A stretch of DNA of 64,000 nt from Mycolicibacterium diernhoferi (lineage in GTDB: Bacteria > Actinomycetota > Actinomycetes > Mycobacteriales > Mycobacteriaceae). Within the stretch, counting starts at the first letter, position 1, and every line of letters starts with the position of its first letter. Below, in pieces: positions 29,108 through 37,580 of the stretch. The position numbers and the translations under genes are program-made. The notes beneath the pieces are model-generated. The model was not told the DNA's origin, did not search any database, and was given only the letters and a program-made list of their open reading frames with translations. The stretch spans positions 868,001 to 932,000 of the forward strand of contig NZ_CP080332.1 in NCBI RefSeq assembly GCF_019456655.1, given 5' to 3'.

Positions 29108-30418
29108 GTGAGCACCGCAACCGCCGCCACCCTCCGCCCGACCTCGGCCGCGCACGCCAAGCGCGCCCTGTCCCCGGCAAGCGGGCGGTACCCGCAGGCC
29201 CGAAAGCTCAACATCGTCGCCCCGTCGCTGAAGGTCGCCGACGTCGCCGCGGCATCGGTCTTCGGTGCGGCCCGCCAGCGCGGCCCGATCGCACGTGACG
29301 CCATCGCCCGGGTCACCGGACTGAGCATCGCCACGGTGAACCGCCAGGTCACCGCCCTGCTCGACGCCGAAGTGCTGCGCGAACGCGCGGATCTCGCGGT
29401 GTCCGGGGCGATCGGGCGCCCCCGCGTCCCGGTCGAGGTCAACCACGAGCCGTTCCTGACCCTGGGCCTGCACATCGGCGCCCGGACCACCAGCATCGTG
29501 GCCACCGACCTGTTCGGTCGCACCCTCGATGTCGTCGAGACCCCCACCCCGCGCGGCACCCAGAACGCCGCGCTGGCCTCGCTGGCCGGCAGCGCGCGCC
29601 GCTACCTGAGTCGCTGGCATCGCCGCCGCCCGCTGTGGGTCGGCGTCGCCGCCGGTGGCGTGGTGGACAGCGCGTCCGGCTACCTCGACCACGCCCGGCT
29701 GGGTTGGTCGGAGGCCCCGGTGGGCCCGGTGCTCGCCGAAGCCCTGGGACTGCCGGTGTCGGTGGCCTCCCATGTCGATGCGATGGCCGGTGCGGAGCTG
29801 CTGCTCGGTGTGCGTCGTCCCAGCACCCAGACCGGTACCAGCCTCTACGTGTACGCCCGCGAGACCGTCGGCTACGCGCTGTCCATCGGCGGCCGGGTGC
29901 ACTCGCCGTCCAGCGGGCCCGGCACCATCGCCGCACTCCCGGTGAGCTCCGAACTGCTCGGCGGCACAGGCAAATTGGAGTCGACGGTCAGCGACGAAGC
30001 GGTGCTGACCGCGGCCCGCGCGCAGCGCATCATCCCGGCCGACGGACCGGCCTCGACGCTGGCCTCGGTGCTGCGCGCCGCCCGTGGCGGGCACGACGGC
30101 GCCCGCGCCCTGCTGGCCGAACGTGCCCGGGTGCTCGGCGAGGCCGTGGCCCTGTTGCGCGACATGCTCAACCCCGACGATCTGGTGGTCGGCGGCCAGG
30201 CGTTCACCGAGTACCCCGAGGGCATGGAACTGGTCGAGCAGGCCTTCGCCGCACGGACTGTGCTGGGCCCCCGCGACATCCGGGTGACCGCCTTCGGCAA
30301 CCGCGTGCAGGAGGCCGGCGCCGGCGTGGTGTCCCTCGGCGGGCTCTACGCCGACCCGATCGCCGCCATGCGTCGTGCCCAGCTGCGGCGCGACACCGGT
30401 GTGCTCGGCGCCTCCTGA
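29108..30418 (+). CDS. ROK-family regulator/kinase-like protein (Rv0485-like)
   Basis: This 436-residue protein has an N-terminal winged helix (about 55-110; SIATVNRQVTALLDAEVLRER) and a ROK domain (about 115-430). In the ROK part the sugar-kinase metal-binding Cys motif is not evident, so it is likely a regulator rather than a glucokinase. GTG 29108 follows AGAGGACC. It lies 24 bp before mshA, so it is probably part of the same unit controlled by the Cys leader. The M. tuberculosis orthologue has been linked to control of a PE/PPE pair and virulence. Confidence 0.85.
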   Translation: MSTATAATLRPTSAAHAKRALSPASGRYPQARKLNIVAPSLKVADVAAASVFGAARQRGPIARDAIARVTGLSIATVNRQVTALLDAEVLRERADLAVSGAIGRPRVPVEVNHEPFLTLGLHIGARTTSIVATDLFGRTLDVVETPTPRGTQNAALASLAGSARRYLSRWHRRRPLWVGVAAGGVVDSASGYLDHARLGWSEAPVGPVLAEALGLPVSVASHVDAMAGAELLLGVRRPSTQTGTSLYVYARETVGYALSIGGRVHSPSSGPGTIAALPVSSELLGGTGKLESTVSDEAVLTAARAQRIIPADGPASTLASVLRAARGGHDGARALLAERARVLGEAVALLRDMLNPDDLVVGGQAFTEYPEGMELVEQAFAARTVLGPRDIRVTAFGNRVQEAGAGVVSLGGLYADPIAAMRRAQLRRDTGVLGAS

Positions 30419-30442
30419 CCCGGCAGGTGTAGACATGACCAT

Positions 30443-31765
30443 GTGCGCGTCGTCCCCGAACCGTCCGGCCTGAACGACACCGCCCGTCGCGTCGCGGTGC
30501 TCTCGGTGCATACCTCGCCGCTGGCCCAACCCGGTACCGGTGACGCCGGCGGCATGAATGTCTATGTGCTGCAGACCGCGCTGGAACTTGCCCGGCGCGG
30601 CGTCGAGGTCGAGATCTTCACCCGGGCCACGTCCTCGGCGGACGCCCCGCTGGTGCAATTCGCGCCCGGGGTGCTGGTGCGCAACGTGGTCGCCGGCCCG
30701 TTCGAGGGACTCGACAAGAACGACCTCCCCACCCAGCTGTGCGCGTTCACCGCGGGCGTGCTGCGGGCCGAAGCCACTCAGGAGCCCGGCTACTACGACA
30801 TCGTGCACTCGCACTACTGGCTGTCCGGACAGGTCGGCTGGCTGGCCGCCGACCGCTGGGCGGTGCCGCTGGTGCACACCGCACACACCCTGGCCGCGGT
30901 GAAGAACGCCGCGCTGGCCGATGGGGACGCCCCCGAGCCCGCGCTGCGCTCGGTCGGCGAACAGCAGGTGGTCGACGAGGCCGACCGGTTGATCGTCAAC
31001 ACCGAAATCGAAGCCCAGCAACTGGTTTCACTGCACAATGCGGACCGGCGCAGTATCGATGTGGTGCATCCGGGGGTCGACCTCGCGGTGTTCACCCCCG
31101 GGGACAAGGCGGCCGCCCGCGCCGAACTGGGCATCGACCCACGGGCAAAGGTGGTGGCCTTCATCGGCCGCATCCAGCCGCTCAAGGCACCCGATGTGCT
31201 GCTGCAGGCGGTGGCCAAGCTGCCAGACGTGTCGGTTGTCATCGCCGGCGGGCCGTCGGGCAGCGGGCTGGCCGCACCGGACTCGCTGGTTCGGTTGGCC
31301 GACGAACTGGGTATCAGTTCGCGCGTGCGGTTCTTGCCACCTCAGTCCCGTGCGGCGCTGGTGAACGTCTACCGCGCCGCCGACATCGTCGCGGTGCCCA
31401 GCTATTCGGAATCCTTCGGTCTGGTCGCGGTCGAGGCGCAGGCGTGCGGAACCCCGGTGGTGGCCGCCTCGGTGGGCGGGCTGCCGGTGGCCGTACGCGA
31501 CGGCGTCAGCGGCAGCCTGGTCGACGGGCACGATCCCGGTGACTGGGCACGGACTATCGACGCGTTGTTCGAGCGGGACCCGGAGACCATGCGCGCCGCG
31601 GCGGTGGCGCACGCCGCCACCTTCTCCTGGGCGCACACCGTCGACGCACTGCTGGACAGCTACAGCCACGCCATCACCGACTACCGGGACCGCCATCCGC
31701 GCCGGGAACCGGCCGGACGGCGCAACGGGCGGCGTTTCGCCCTGCGCAGAGGGGTTCGTGCATGA
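30443..31765 (+). CDS. mshA: D-inositol-3-phosphate glycosyltransferase MshA
   Basis: This 440-residue GT4 enzyme joins GlcNAc from UDP-GlcNAc to inositol-3-phosphate, the first step of mycothiol synthesis in the cytosol. The N-terminal domain shows [12 protein letters not shown]; the C-terminal domain shows [15 protein letters not shown] and the EX7E-type [24 protein letters not shown] 30443 is used. The end overlaps the next gene (ATGA). Upstream lie the ROK gene and the polycysteine leader, which suggests cysteine control of mycothiol supply. Confidence 0.97.
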   Translation: MRVVPEPSGLNDTARRVAVLSVHTSPLAQPGTGDAGGMNVYVLQTALELARRGVEVEIFTRATSSADAPLVQFAPGVLVRNVVAGPFEGLDKNDLPTQLCAFTAGVLRAEATQEPGYYDIVHSHYWLSGQVGWLAADRWAVPLVHTAHTLAAVKNAALADGDAPEPALRSVGEQQVVDEADRLIVNTEIEAQQLVSLHNADRRSIDVVHPGVDLAVFTPGDKAAARAELGIDPRAKVVAFIGRIQPLKAPDVLLQAVAKLPDVSVVIAGGPSGSGLAAPDSLVRLADELGISSRVRFLPPQSRAALVNVYRAADIVAVPSYSESFGLVAVEAQACGTPVVAASVGGLPVAVRDGVSGSLVDGHDPGDWARTIDALFERDPETMRAAAVAHAATFSWAHTVDALLDSYSHAITDYRDRHPRREPAGRRNGRRFALRRGVRA

Positions 31766-32313
31766 GTTCGGGCATCAACCAGGTGGCAGAGGTCATCGAA
31801 CGGACGCTGCAGGACAACGAGCTCGAATACAGCCACCATCAGGGCACCGGCGGCGGCCTGCCCGGACTCGTGGTGGCCCTGCCGGGGGAGCGCAGGCTCA
31901 AGACCAACACCATCCTGAGCATCGGCGAACACTCGGTGCGGGTGGAGGCGTTCGTCTGCCGGCGACCCGACGAGAACTTCGAGGCCGTCTACCGGTTCCT
32001 GCTCAAACGCAACCGCAGGCTCTACGGGGTCGCCTACACGCTGGACAATCTCGGCGACATCTATCTGGTGGGCTGGATGGCCAACGGCTCGGTGACCGCC
32101 GACGAGATCGACCGGGTGCTCGGCCAGGTGCTCGAGGCCGTCGACGCCGACTTCAACACCTTGCTGGAGTTGGGTTTTCGCTCCTCCATCCAGAAGGAAT
32201 GGGAGTGGCGGGTGGCCCGCGGCGAGTCGCTGACGAACCTGCAGGCCTTCGAACATCTCATCGGGGATGGGAAGAGCGATCTCGTCGATAAGGACGACGA
32301 TTCGGGCGCATGA
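31762..32313 (+). CDS. YbjN-domain protein (Rv0487-like)
   Basis: This 183-residue cytosolic protein has a YbjN/type III chaperone-like fold (about 5-160), with [20 protein letters not shown] as the best conserved stretch. ATG 31762 overlaps the mshA stop. The gene is next to gpm1 (13 bp), so mshA-ybjN-gpm1 may be one unit. The lysine exporter gene found at this spot in M. tuberculosis (Rv0488) is absent. No activity is known. Confidence 0.82.
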   Translation: MSSGINQVAEVIERTLQDNELEYSHHQGTGGGLPGLVVALPGERRLKTNTILSIGEHSVRVEAFVCRRPDENFEAVYRFLLKRNRRLYGVAYTLDNLGDIYLVGWMANGSVTADEIDRVLGQVLEAVDADFNTLLELGFRSSIQKEWEWRVARGESLTNLQAFEHLIGDGKSDLVDKDDDSGA

Positions 32314-32326
32314 GAAGATCTTCGCC

Positions 32327-33067
32327 ATGGCGAATCTGATCCTGCTGCGTCACGGCGAAAGCCTGTGGAACGAGAAGAACCTGTTCACCGGTTGGGTCGA
32401 TGTCGACCTGACCGACAAGGGCCGGGCCCAGGCCGTCCGCGGCGGTGAGCTGCTCGCCGAGCAGGGCGTGCTGCCCGACGTGCTGTACACCTCGCTGCTG
32501 CGCCGCGCCATCACCACCGCCAACCTGGCGCTGGACGCCGCCGACCGGCACTGGATCCCGGTGCACCGGGACTGGCGGCTCAACGAGCGGCACTACGGCG
32601 CCCTGCAGGGCCTGGACAAGTCCGAGACGCTGGCCAAGTACGGCGAGGAGCAGTTCATGGCGTGGCGTCGCAGCTACGACACCCCGCCGCCGCCCATCGA
32701 GAAGGGCAGCGAGTACAGCCAGGACACCGATCCGCGCTACGCCGACATCGACGGTGGCCCGCTGACCGAATGCCTCGCCGATGTGGTGGCCCGGTTCGTG
32801 CCCTACTTCGAGCAGAACATCGTGCCCGACCTCAAGGCGGGTAAAACGGTGCTCATCGCCGCCCACGGCAACTCACTGCGGGCGCTGGTGAAGTACCTGG
32901 ACGGCATGTCCGACGCCGACGTCGTGAGCCTGAACATCCCGACCGGGATTCCGCTGCTCTACGAACTGGACGACAACCTCAAGCCGACGGTGGCCGGCGG
33001 ACGGTACCTGGATCCGGAGGCCGCCGCCGCCGGCGCCGCCGCGGTCGCGGCCCAGGGCACCAAGTAA
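32327..33067 (+). CDS. gpmA: Phosphoglycerate mutase, 2,3-BPG-dependent
   Basis: This 246-residue glycolytic enzyme interconverts 3- and 2-phosphoglycerate. The phosphohistidine motif [10 protein letters not shown] has His at residue 9. The second catalytic His lies in [11 protein letters not shown], and [11 protein letters not shown] and [10 protein letters not shown] are present. ATG 32327 is the family start; the in-frame extension back to 32267 overlaps the ybjN gene. The Ala-rich C-terminal tail ([12 protein letters not shown]) is longer than in E. coli. Confidence 0.96.
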   Translation: MANLILLRHGESLWNEKNLFTGWVDVDLTDKGRAQAVRGGELLAEQGVLPDVLYTSLLRRAITTANLALDAADRHWIPVHRDWRLNERHYGALQGLDKSETLAKYGEEQFMAWRRSYDTPPPPIEKGSEYSQDTDPRYADIDGGPLTECLADVVARFVPYFEQNIVPDLKAGKTVLIAAHGNSLRALVKYLDGMSDADVVSLNIPTGIPLLYELDDNLKPTVAGGRYLDPEAAAAGAAAVAAQGTK

Positions 33068-33079
33068 AAGCCAACACCG

Positions 33080-33096
33080 GGTGAACCGGGGTGAAC
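33080..33096. promoter_or_regulatory. Direct repeat GGTGAAC, candidate RegX3 box
   Basis: GGTGAAC occurs at 33080-33086 and 33090-33096, 10 bp apart, one helical turn, as for OmpR-family sites. An inverted copy GTTCACC lies at 33163-33169. GTTCACC-type repeats are the known RegX3/PHO-box form in mycobacteria, and the senX3-regX3 promoter is autoregulated. Confidence 0.6.
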
Positions 33097-33176
33097 AGCG
33101 GTCGAACACCTGTCTTTGAACATGTGACTTGTCCCGTTTCGGCCGCTTGCTGCTGGGATGACGTTCACCCGGTGCG

Positions 33177-33182
33177 TACGAT
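33177..33182 (+). promoter_or_regulatory. -10 box of leaderless senX3
   Basis: TACGAT lies 6 nt before GTG 33189. Confidence 0.55.
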
Positions 33183-33188
33183 TTTCGC

Positions 33189-34367
33189 GTGAGCGTCGGT
33201 TCCGCGTTGCTGATGGCGGCAGTGCTGGCATTGCTTGCGCTGGGGGTCGGCGTGGCCGCGGGGATGACCCTGTCCGCCCGGCTGGCCGAACGCCGGGCAC
33301 GCCGGCTGGCGGCCGAGGGGCGCGGCATCACCATCTCCCAGATGCTCAGCCACATCGCCGCGATGTCCCCGATGGGGATCGTGGTGGTCGACGCGTTCCG
33401 TGACGTCGTCTACATGAACGACCAGGCCGCCGCGCTCGGGCTGGTCCGGGACCGGCTGCTCGACGACCGCGCCTGGCAGGCCGTGCAGCGGTGCCTGTCC
33501 ACCGGCGAGGACGTCGAGGTCGACCTGTCACCGCAGAAGCGGCAGCCACCGGGCCGCTCGGGGTTGTCGGTGCGCGGCCACGTGCGGCTGCTGGTCGAGG
33601 AGGATCACCAGTTCGCGGTGGTCTTCGTCGGCGACCAGTCCGAGCAGGCGCGTATGGAGGCGACCCGCCGGGACTTCGTCGCCAATGTCAGCCACGAACT
33701 GAAGACCCCGGTCGGGGCGATGTCGGTGCTGGCCGAGGCGCTGCTGGCCTCCACCGACGACCCCGAGAACGTCCGGCGGTTCGCCGAGAAGATGGTCGTC
33801 GAATCCAACCGGCTGGCCAGCATGATCGGTGAGCTGATCGAGCTGTCCCGGCTGCAGGGCGCCGAACCGCTGCCCCAGCTGGAGTCGGTCGACGTCGACA
33901 CCGTGGTGGGCGAGGCGCTGTCCCGGTACAAGGTGGCCGCGGACAGCGCCGACATCGCCATCACCACCGATGCGCCGACCGGGTTCCGGGTGCTGGGCGA
34001 CGAGCGGTTGCTGGTGACCGCCCTGGCCAACCTGGTGTCCAACGCCATCGCCTACTCGCCGAACGGTACGGCGGTGTCGATCAGCCGGCGACGGCGCGGC
34101 AACGATGTGGAGATCGCTGTCACCGACCGCGGCATCGGCATCGCCAAAGCCGATCAGGAGCGGGTGTTCGAGCGGTTCTTCCGGGTCGACAAGGCCCGCT
34201 CCCGGGCCACCGGCGGCACCGGGCTCGGTCTGGCCATCGTCAAACACGTGGCCGCCAACCACAACGGATCCATCCGGTTATGGAGTCAGCCGGGTACCGG
34301 CTCGACGTTCACTCTCTCCATTCCGGCCATTGACGACACTCCCGACGAGGAAGGTAGTGCTGGATGA
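33189..34367 (+). CDS. senX3: Sensor histidine kinase SenX3
   Basis: This 392-residue membrane kinase senses low phosphate with the Pst system and phosphorylates RegX3. It has one hydrophobic N-terminal segment (about 3-25), a PAS-like domain (about 50-150), the H-box with His169 ([16 protein letters not shown]), and the ATPase domain with [19 protein letters not shown] and [16 protein letters not shown] 33189 is placed by the -10 box. Its TGA overlaps the ATG of a 21-codon frame formed by duplication of the regX3 5' end. Confidence 0.96.
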   Translation: MSVGSALLMAAVLALLALGVGVAAGMTLSARLAERRARRLAAEGRGITISQMLSHIAAMSPMGIVVVDAFRDVVYMNDQAAALGLVRDRLLDDRAWQAVQRCLSTGEDVEVDLSPQKRQPPGRSGLSVRGHVRLLVEEDHQFAVVFVGDQSEQARMEATRRDFVANVSHELKTPVGAMSVLAEALLASTDDPENVRRFAEKMVVESNRLASMIGELIELSRLQGAEPLPQLESVDVDTVVGEALSRYKVAADSADIAITTDAPTGFRVLGDERLLVTALANLVSNAIAYSPNGTAVSISRRRRGNDVEIAVTDRGIGIAKADQERVFERFFRVDKARSRATGGTGLGLAIVKHVAANHNGSIRLWSQPGTGSTFTLSIPAIDDTPDEEGSAG

Positions 34368-34454
34368 CCAGTGTGTTGATCGTGGAGGACTTTGCGGCGC
34401 GCGCGATGAGGGAAGGCACGGCACTGTGATGACCAGTGTGTTGATCGTGGAGGA
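34363..34454 (+). repeat. MIRU-like intercistronic duplication between senX3 and regX3
   Basis: A 27-bp sequence at 34363-34389 recurs exactly at 34428-34454, a period of 65 bp. The first copy creates a 21-codon frame (34364-34429) beginning MTSVLIVED, like RegX3. Its ATG overlaps the senX3 stop (ATGA) and its TGA overlaps the regX3 ATG (TGATG). In M. tuberculosis this same junction carries MIRU repeats with the same overlapping start/stop arrangement. Confidence 0.75.
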
Positions 34455-35115
34455 TGAGGAGTCGCTGGCCGACCCCTTGGCGTTTCTGCTGCGCAAGGAG
34501 GGGTTCGAGGCCACCGTCGTCTCCGACGGGCCGTCGGCGCTGGCGGAATTCGAACGGTCCGGCGCCGATATCGTGCTGCTGGACCTGATGCTGCCGGGCA
34601 TGAGCGGCACCGACGTCTGCAAGCAACTGCGCTCGCGATCCAGCGTGCCGGTCATCATGGTCACCGCCCGCGACAGTGAGATCGACAAGGTGGTGGGTCT
34701 GGAACTCGGCGCCGACGACTACGTCACCAAGCCCTATTCGGCGCGCGAGCTGATCGCCCGGATCCGGGCGGTGCTGCGCCGCGGCGCCGACACCGAGGAC
34801 GCCGGCGTCCCGGACGGGGTGCTCGAGGTCGGCCCGGTGCGGATGGACGTGGAGCGTCACGTGGTCAGCGTCAACGGTGAGTCGGTCACCTTGCCGCTCA
34901 AGGAGTTCGATCTACTGGAGTACCTGATGCGCAACAGCGGGCGGGTGCTCACCCGCGGTCAGCTGATCGACCGGGTCTGGGGCGCGGACTATGTGGGTGA
35001 CACCAAAACCCTCGATGTGCACGTCAAGCGACTGCGCTCGAAGATCGAGTCCGACCCGGCCAACCCGGTGCACCTGGTGACCGTGCGCGGGCTGGGCTAC
35101 AAGCTGGAGGGCTGA
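34429..35115 (+). CDS. regX3: Response regulator RegX3
   Basis: This 228-residue OmpR-family regulator controls phosphate-starvation genes. The receiver domain has phospho-acceptor Asp52 (VLLDLMLPG), Thr in VTARD and Lys in VTKPYSA. The winged-helix domain (about 130-225) has LPLKEFDLLEYL and DTKTLDVHVKRLRSKI. ATG 34429 is used; an identical-looking start at 34364 runs into a stop after 21 codons. The last 19 bp overlap the end of the convergent glycosyltransferase gene. Confidence 0.97.
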   Translation: MTSVLIVEDEESLADPLAFLLRKEGFEATVVSDGPSALAEFERSGADIVLLDLMLPGMSGTDVCKQLRSRSSVPVIMVTARDSEIDKVVGLELGADDYVTKPYSARELIARIRAVLRRGADTEDAGVPDGVLEVGPVRMDVERHVVSVNGESVTLPLKEFDLLEYLMRNSGRVLTRGQLIDRVWGADYVGDTKTLDVHVKRLRSKIESDPANPVHLVTVRGLGYKLEG

Positions 35116-36164
35116 GCGGGCTGCGGGGCGCCCACGGTGTCCAGGATCGTCCGCGCCGAGGTCTGCCAGCGGTATCGGGCGGCATTTTCCCGTCCGAGCG
35201 TGCGCAGGTCCGCGACCAGGGCCGGATCGGATTCCAGGCGGTCCAGCGCGGCCAACAGGGTCTCCGGGTCGTCGGGGTCGAAGTACACCGCGCCCGCCCC
35301 CGCGATCTCGGGCAGCGATGCGGCGGTCGAGGAGAGCACCGGGCAGCCCAGTGACTGCGCCTCCAGCGGCGGCAGCCCGAATCCTTCGTATTTGGACGGG
35401 AACACCAGCGCTGCGGCATTGCGGTACAGCCAGGACAATTCGGCATCCGACAACCGGCCCGCGATGACGGCCCGGCCGTGCAGCGGTGCCGCGTCGGAGA
35501 ACACCTGCTGGCTGCCCGACGCGCCGACCACCACCACCGTGCGTCCGGACTCCGCGACCGCCGTCACCGGAGTGGCCAGGTTCTTGTGCCGGGCCATGGT
35601 CCCGACCACCAGGTAGAACGGTTCGGTCAAACCGGCCAGCTCGGGACGGCTGGGTGCGATGCCGACGAGCGTGTCCGCGGCGCAGCCCGCCACCGTGAAG
35701 CGCTCGGCCGGGATGCCCAGCACGTCATCGAGTTCGGTTGCGCTGAAATGAGATACCGTCACCAGCCGGTCTGCCAGCCGGCCCAGCAGGAAGTATGAAA
35801 TGTAGTAGAACCACACGAACGCCCGGCGGAAGGTGCGCGGGTGGCGGAACGGGGTGGCGTCGTGCATGGTCACCAGCTGGCGCCTCTTCAACAACGGTGC
35901 CGGCCCGGCGAAGTTGAGCAGCAGTCGTCCCGCCGTCACGGCGGGCAGGTAGATCTGCTCGAACACAACACCTTTCACCGGTGCGGTCCGCACCGTGACG
36001 CGCGGGTGGGTCATCCAGTCCGGCACGGTGGCGCCGGCCGGTACATGCACGACAAGGTCGACGGAATCCTCGCCCAGCATGGCGCGCACGATTTCGCCGG
36101 CGTAGCGCTGTGTGCCGGTCAGCCGCTGCGCCAACCACTTTCCGTTGACGTGCAGAGTCGTCAT
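35097..36164 (-). CDS. GT4 glycosyltransferase, EPS locus
   Basis: This 355-residue glycosyltransferase is of the GT4/GT-B type. The C-terminal donor-site motif is FPSKYEGFGLPPLEAQSLGCPVL; an N-terminal acceptor domain includes VTMHDATPFRHPR and TVSHFSATEL, typical of mannosyl/rhamnosyl transferases. ATG 36164 overlaps the stop of the neighbouring glycosyltransferase gene (ATGA). The 3' end overlaps regX3 by 19 bp tail-to-tail. It probably adds one sugar of the EPS repeat unit on the cytosolic face of the membrane. The sugar cannot be predicted. Confidence 0.88.
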   Translation of the reverse strand: MTTLHVNGKWLAQRLTGTQRYAGEIVRAMLGEDSVDLVVHVPAGATVPDWMTHPRVTVRTAPVKGVVFEQIYLPAVTAGRLLLNFAGPAPLLKRRQLVTMHDATPFRHPRTFRRAFVWFYYISYFLLGRLADRLVTVSHFSATELDDVLGIPAERFTVAGCAADTLVGIAPSRPELAGLTEPFYLVVGTMARHKNLATPVTAVAESGRTVVVVGASGSQQVFSDAAPLHGRAVIAGRLSDAELSWLYRNAAALVFPSKYEGFGLPPLEAQSLGCPVLSSTAASLPEIAGAGAVYFDPDDPETLLAALDRLESDPALVADLRTLGRENAARYRWQTSARTILDTVGAPQPAQPSSL

Positions 36165-37234
36165 CGAGATGCGCCGACCAACGGGCCGTAGAGCTGCTCG
36201 AGTGCCTCGGCCTGGTGGCTGTCGGAATTGCGGGACAGCGCCGCCACCGTGTCGCGGCGGGCCCGGTCCAGTCTCTTGACGTCGAGGAGTTCGCCGACCG
36301 CCGCGGTCAGGTCCTCGGGCGCGTCGATGATCACCGGCATGTCGACACCGGCCAGGTAGGGACGTCGCCGTGACACCACCGGCATACCCATGCCGGCGGC
36401 CTCCATGATCGAGATCGGGAAGCCTTCCCACAATGCGGTGTGCAGGTACAGATCACAGGTCGCCATGATGTCGAGCGCCTCCTGGCGAGGTAGCCATCCG
36501 GTCACCTCGACACCCGCCTCGTGCAGCATGTCGATGTACTGGTTCTCGCCGCCGCCGATCCACACCCCTTCGATGTCCGGATGGGAGGCGACCGCCGCGG
36601 CGAACGCCCGGGCGAAGAATTCGGGGTCCTTCTGCGGCCCGAGCCGCCCGTTGCCGACGACGCGCAGTCTGCGGTTCTGCCCGGACGGTTCGGCCTTGGG
36701 CAGGTCCGGAGGCTGGACGTTGGGGACGGTGACCACCCGCGGTGAGCTGGCCGCCCAGCGCGACAGTCGCGCCTCCCGGGGTGAGCAGGCGCCCACTGCC
36801 GTCGTATTGAACGACAGCACCCACTCCAGTGCGCGGAACGCCTGCCGAACCGGCCACGACACGTCCTGCCGCTCGAAGGCGTAGCAGTGCGGGGTGTACA
36901 ACAGCGGCCGACGGCGCGAGCGGCGGACCGCCATCCGGACGTACCCGCCGGCCTTGCTGGAGTGCGCGTGCACGATGACGACCCCGTCGGCCGCATGTTC
37001 CATGCTGCGCAGACGGTCGCGCAGGAACCGGATCCGGGCCACCGTTCCCGCGGGCATCTCGATGGCGGACGTGAATCCGTCGAACTCGGTCGGGGCCACC
37101 ACGGCCTCCGCACGCAGGCTGTACACGAGGTGATGCTCGGCGTCCGGATAGTTGCGCACGAAGTCCGCGATGGCGGACGCGGTACCGCTGGCGAAGGACT
37201 CGGCCACGTGCACCACCATGGGGTTGACGTTCAC
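36161..37234 (-). CDS. GT4 glycosyltransferase, EPS locus
   Basis: This 357-residue GT-B enzyme has VVHVAESFASGTASAI at the N-terminus, an acceptor-domain VIVHAHSSKAGGYVRM, and the donor motif ALWEGFPISIMEAAGMGMPVV. GTG 37234 has AGGAGGAAG upstream, a strong ribosome site. It is the first gene of a two-gene unit with the GT4 gene downstream. A TTTGCTA motif shared with other promoters of the locus lies at 37260-37266 on this strand. It probably builds the lipid-linked EPS repeat unit. Confidence 0.88.
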   Translation of the reverse strand: MNVNPMVVHVAESFASGTASAIADFVRNYPDAEHHLVYSLRAEAVVAPTEFDGFTSAIEMPAGTVARIRFLRDRLRSMEHAADGVVIVHAHSSKAGGYVRMAVRRSRRRPLLYTPHCYAFERQDVSWPVRQAFRALEWVLSFNTTAVGACSPREARLSRWAASSPRVVTVPNVQPPDLPKAEPSGQNRRLRVVGNGRLGPQKDPEFFARAFAAAVASHPDIEGVWIGGGENQYIDMLHEAGVEVTGWLPRQEALDIMATCDLYLHTALWEGFPISIMEAAGMGMPVVSRRRPYLAGVDMPVIIDAPEDLTAAVGELLDVKRLDRARRDTVAALSRNSDSHQAEALEQLYGPLVGASR

Positions 37235-37580
37235 GCACTTCCTCCTGATCTAGCAGTCCTAGCAAATGCATCTCCGGGCCGCGCTCCGGGTTTGTGATCC
37301 CGAACCGCGGCACCCTCGCCGGCGCCACGAGGCGGCCGACTTCGGCCTCATGATTTTTGCTAGCTTTACATAGCGGGGAGAATTCCGCCAGATCAAAGGT
37401 CGGTCAACTGGTATTTGACGCTGCTGACATGTGACCAATTCGACCGGCTGGATATTTGCTGCAGCCTCGCTTTGATACGCAGCACGCTGTATGTTCCGTG
37501 CAGGCCGGCCGTGGCGCCGGTGGGTGTGAGGTAACGCAGAGGCAAATTCTTGGCTCACCTCGACGGCGAACGGAGCAGGA
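37235..37580. promoter_or_regulatory. Divergent control region of the EPS locus
   Basis: This 346-bp gene-free region lies between the leftward glycosyltransferase unit and the rightward main EPS operon. It is AT-richer than its surroundings, notably 37350-37460. It contains TTTGCTA on the minus strand (37260-37266) and on the plus strand (37356-37362), the latter followed by GCTTTACATAGCGGGG. I see no complete gene in it. Confidence 0.6.

Noticed and set aside
29087..31021. 644-codon open frame opposite the ROK gene and mshA
   Set aside because: No domain, His/Gly/Arg-biased composition, and both opposite genes are well supported.
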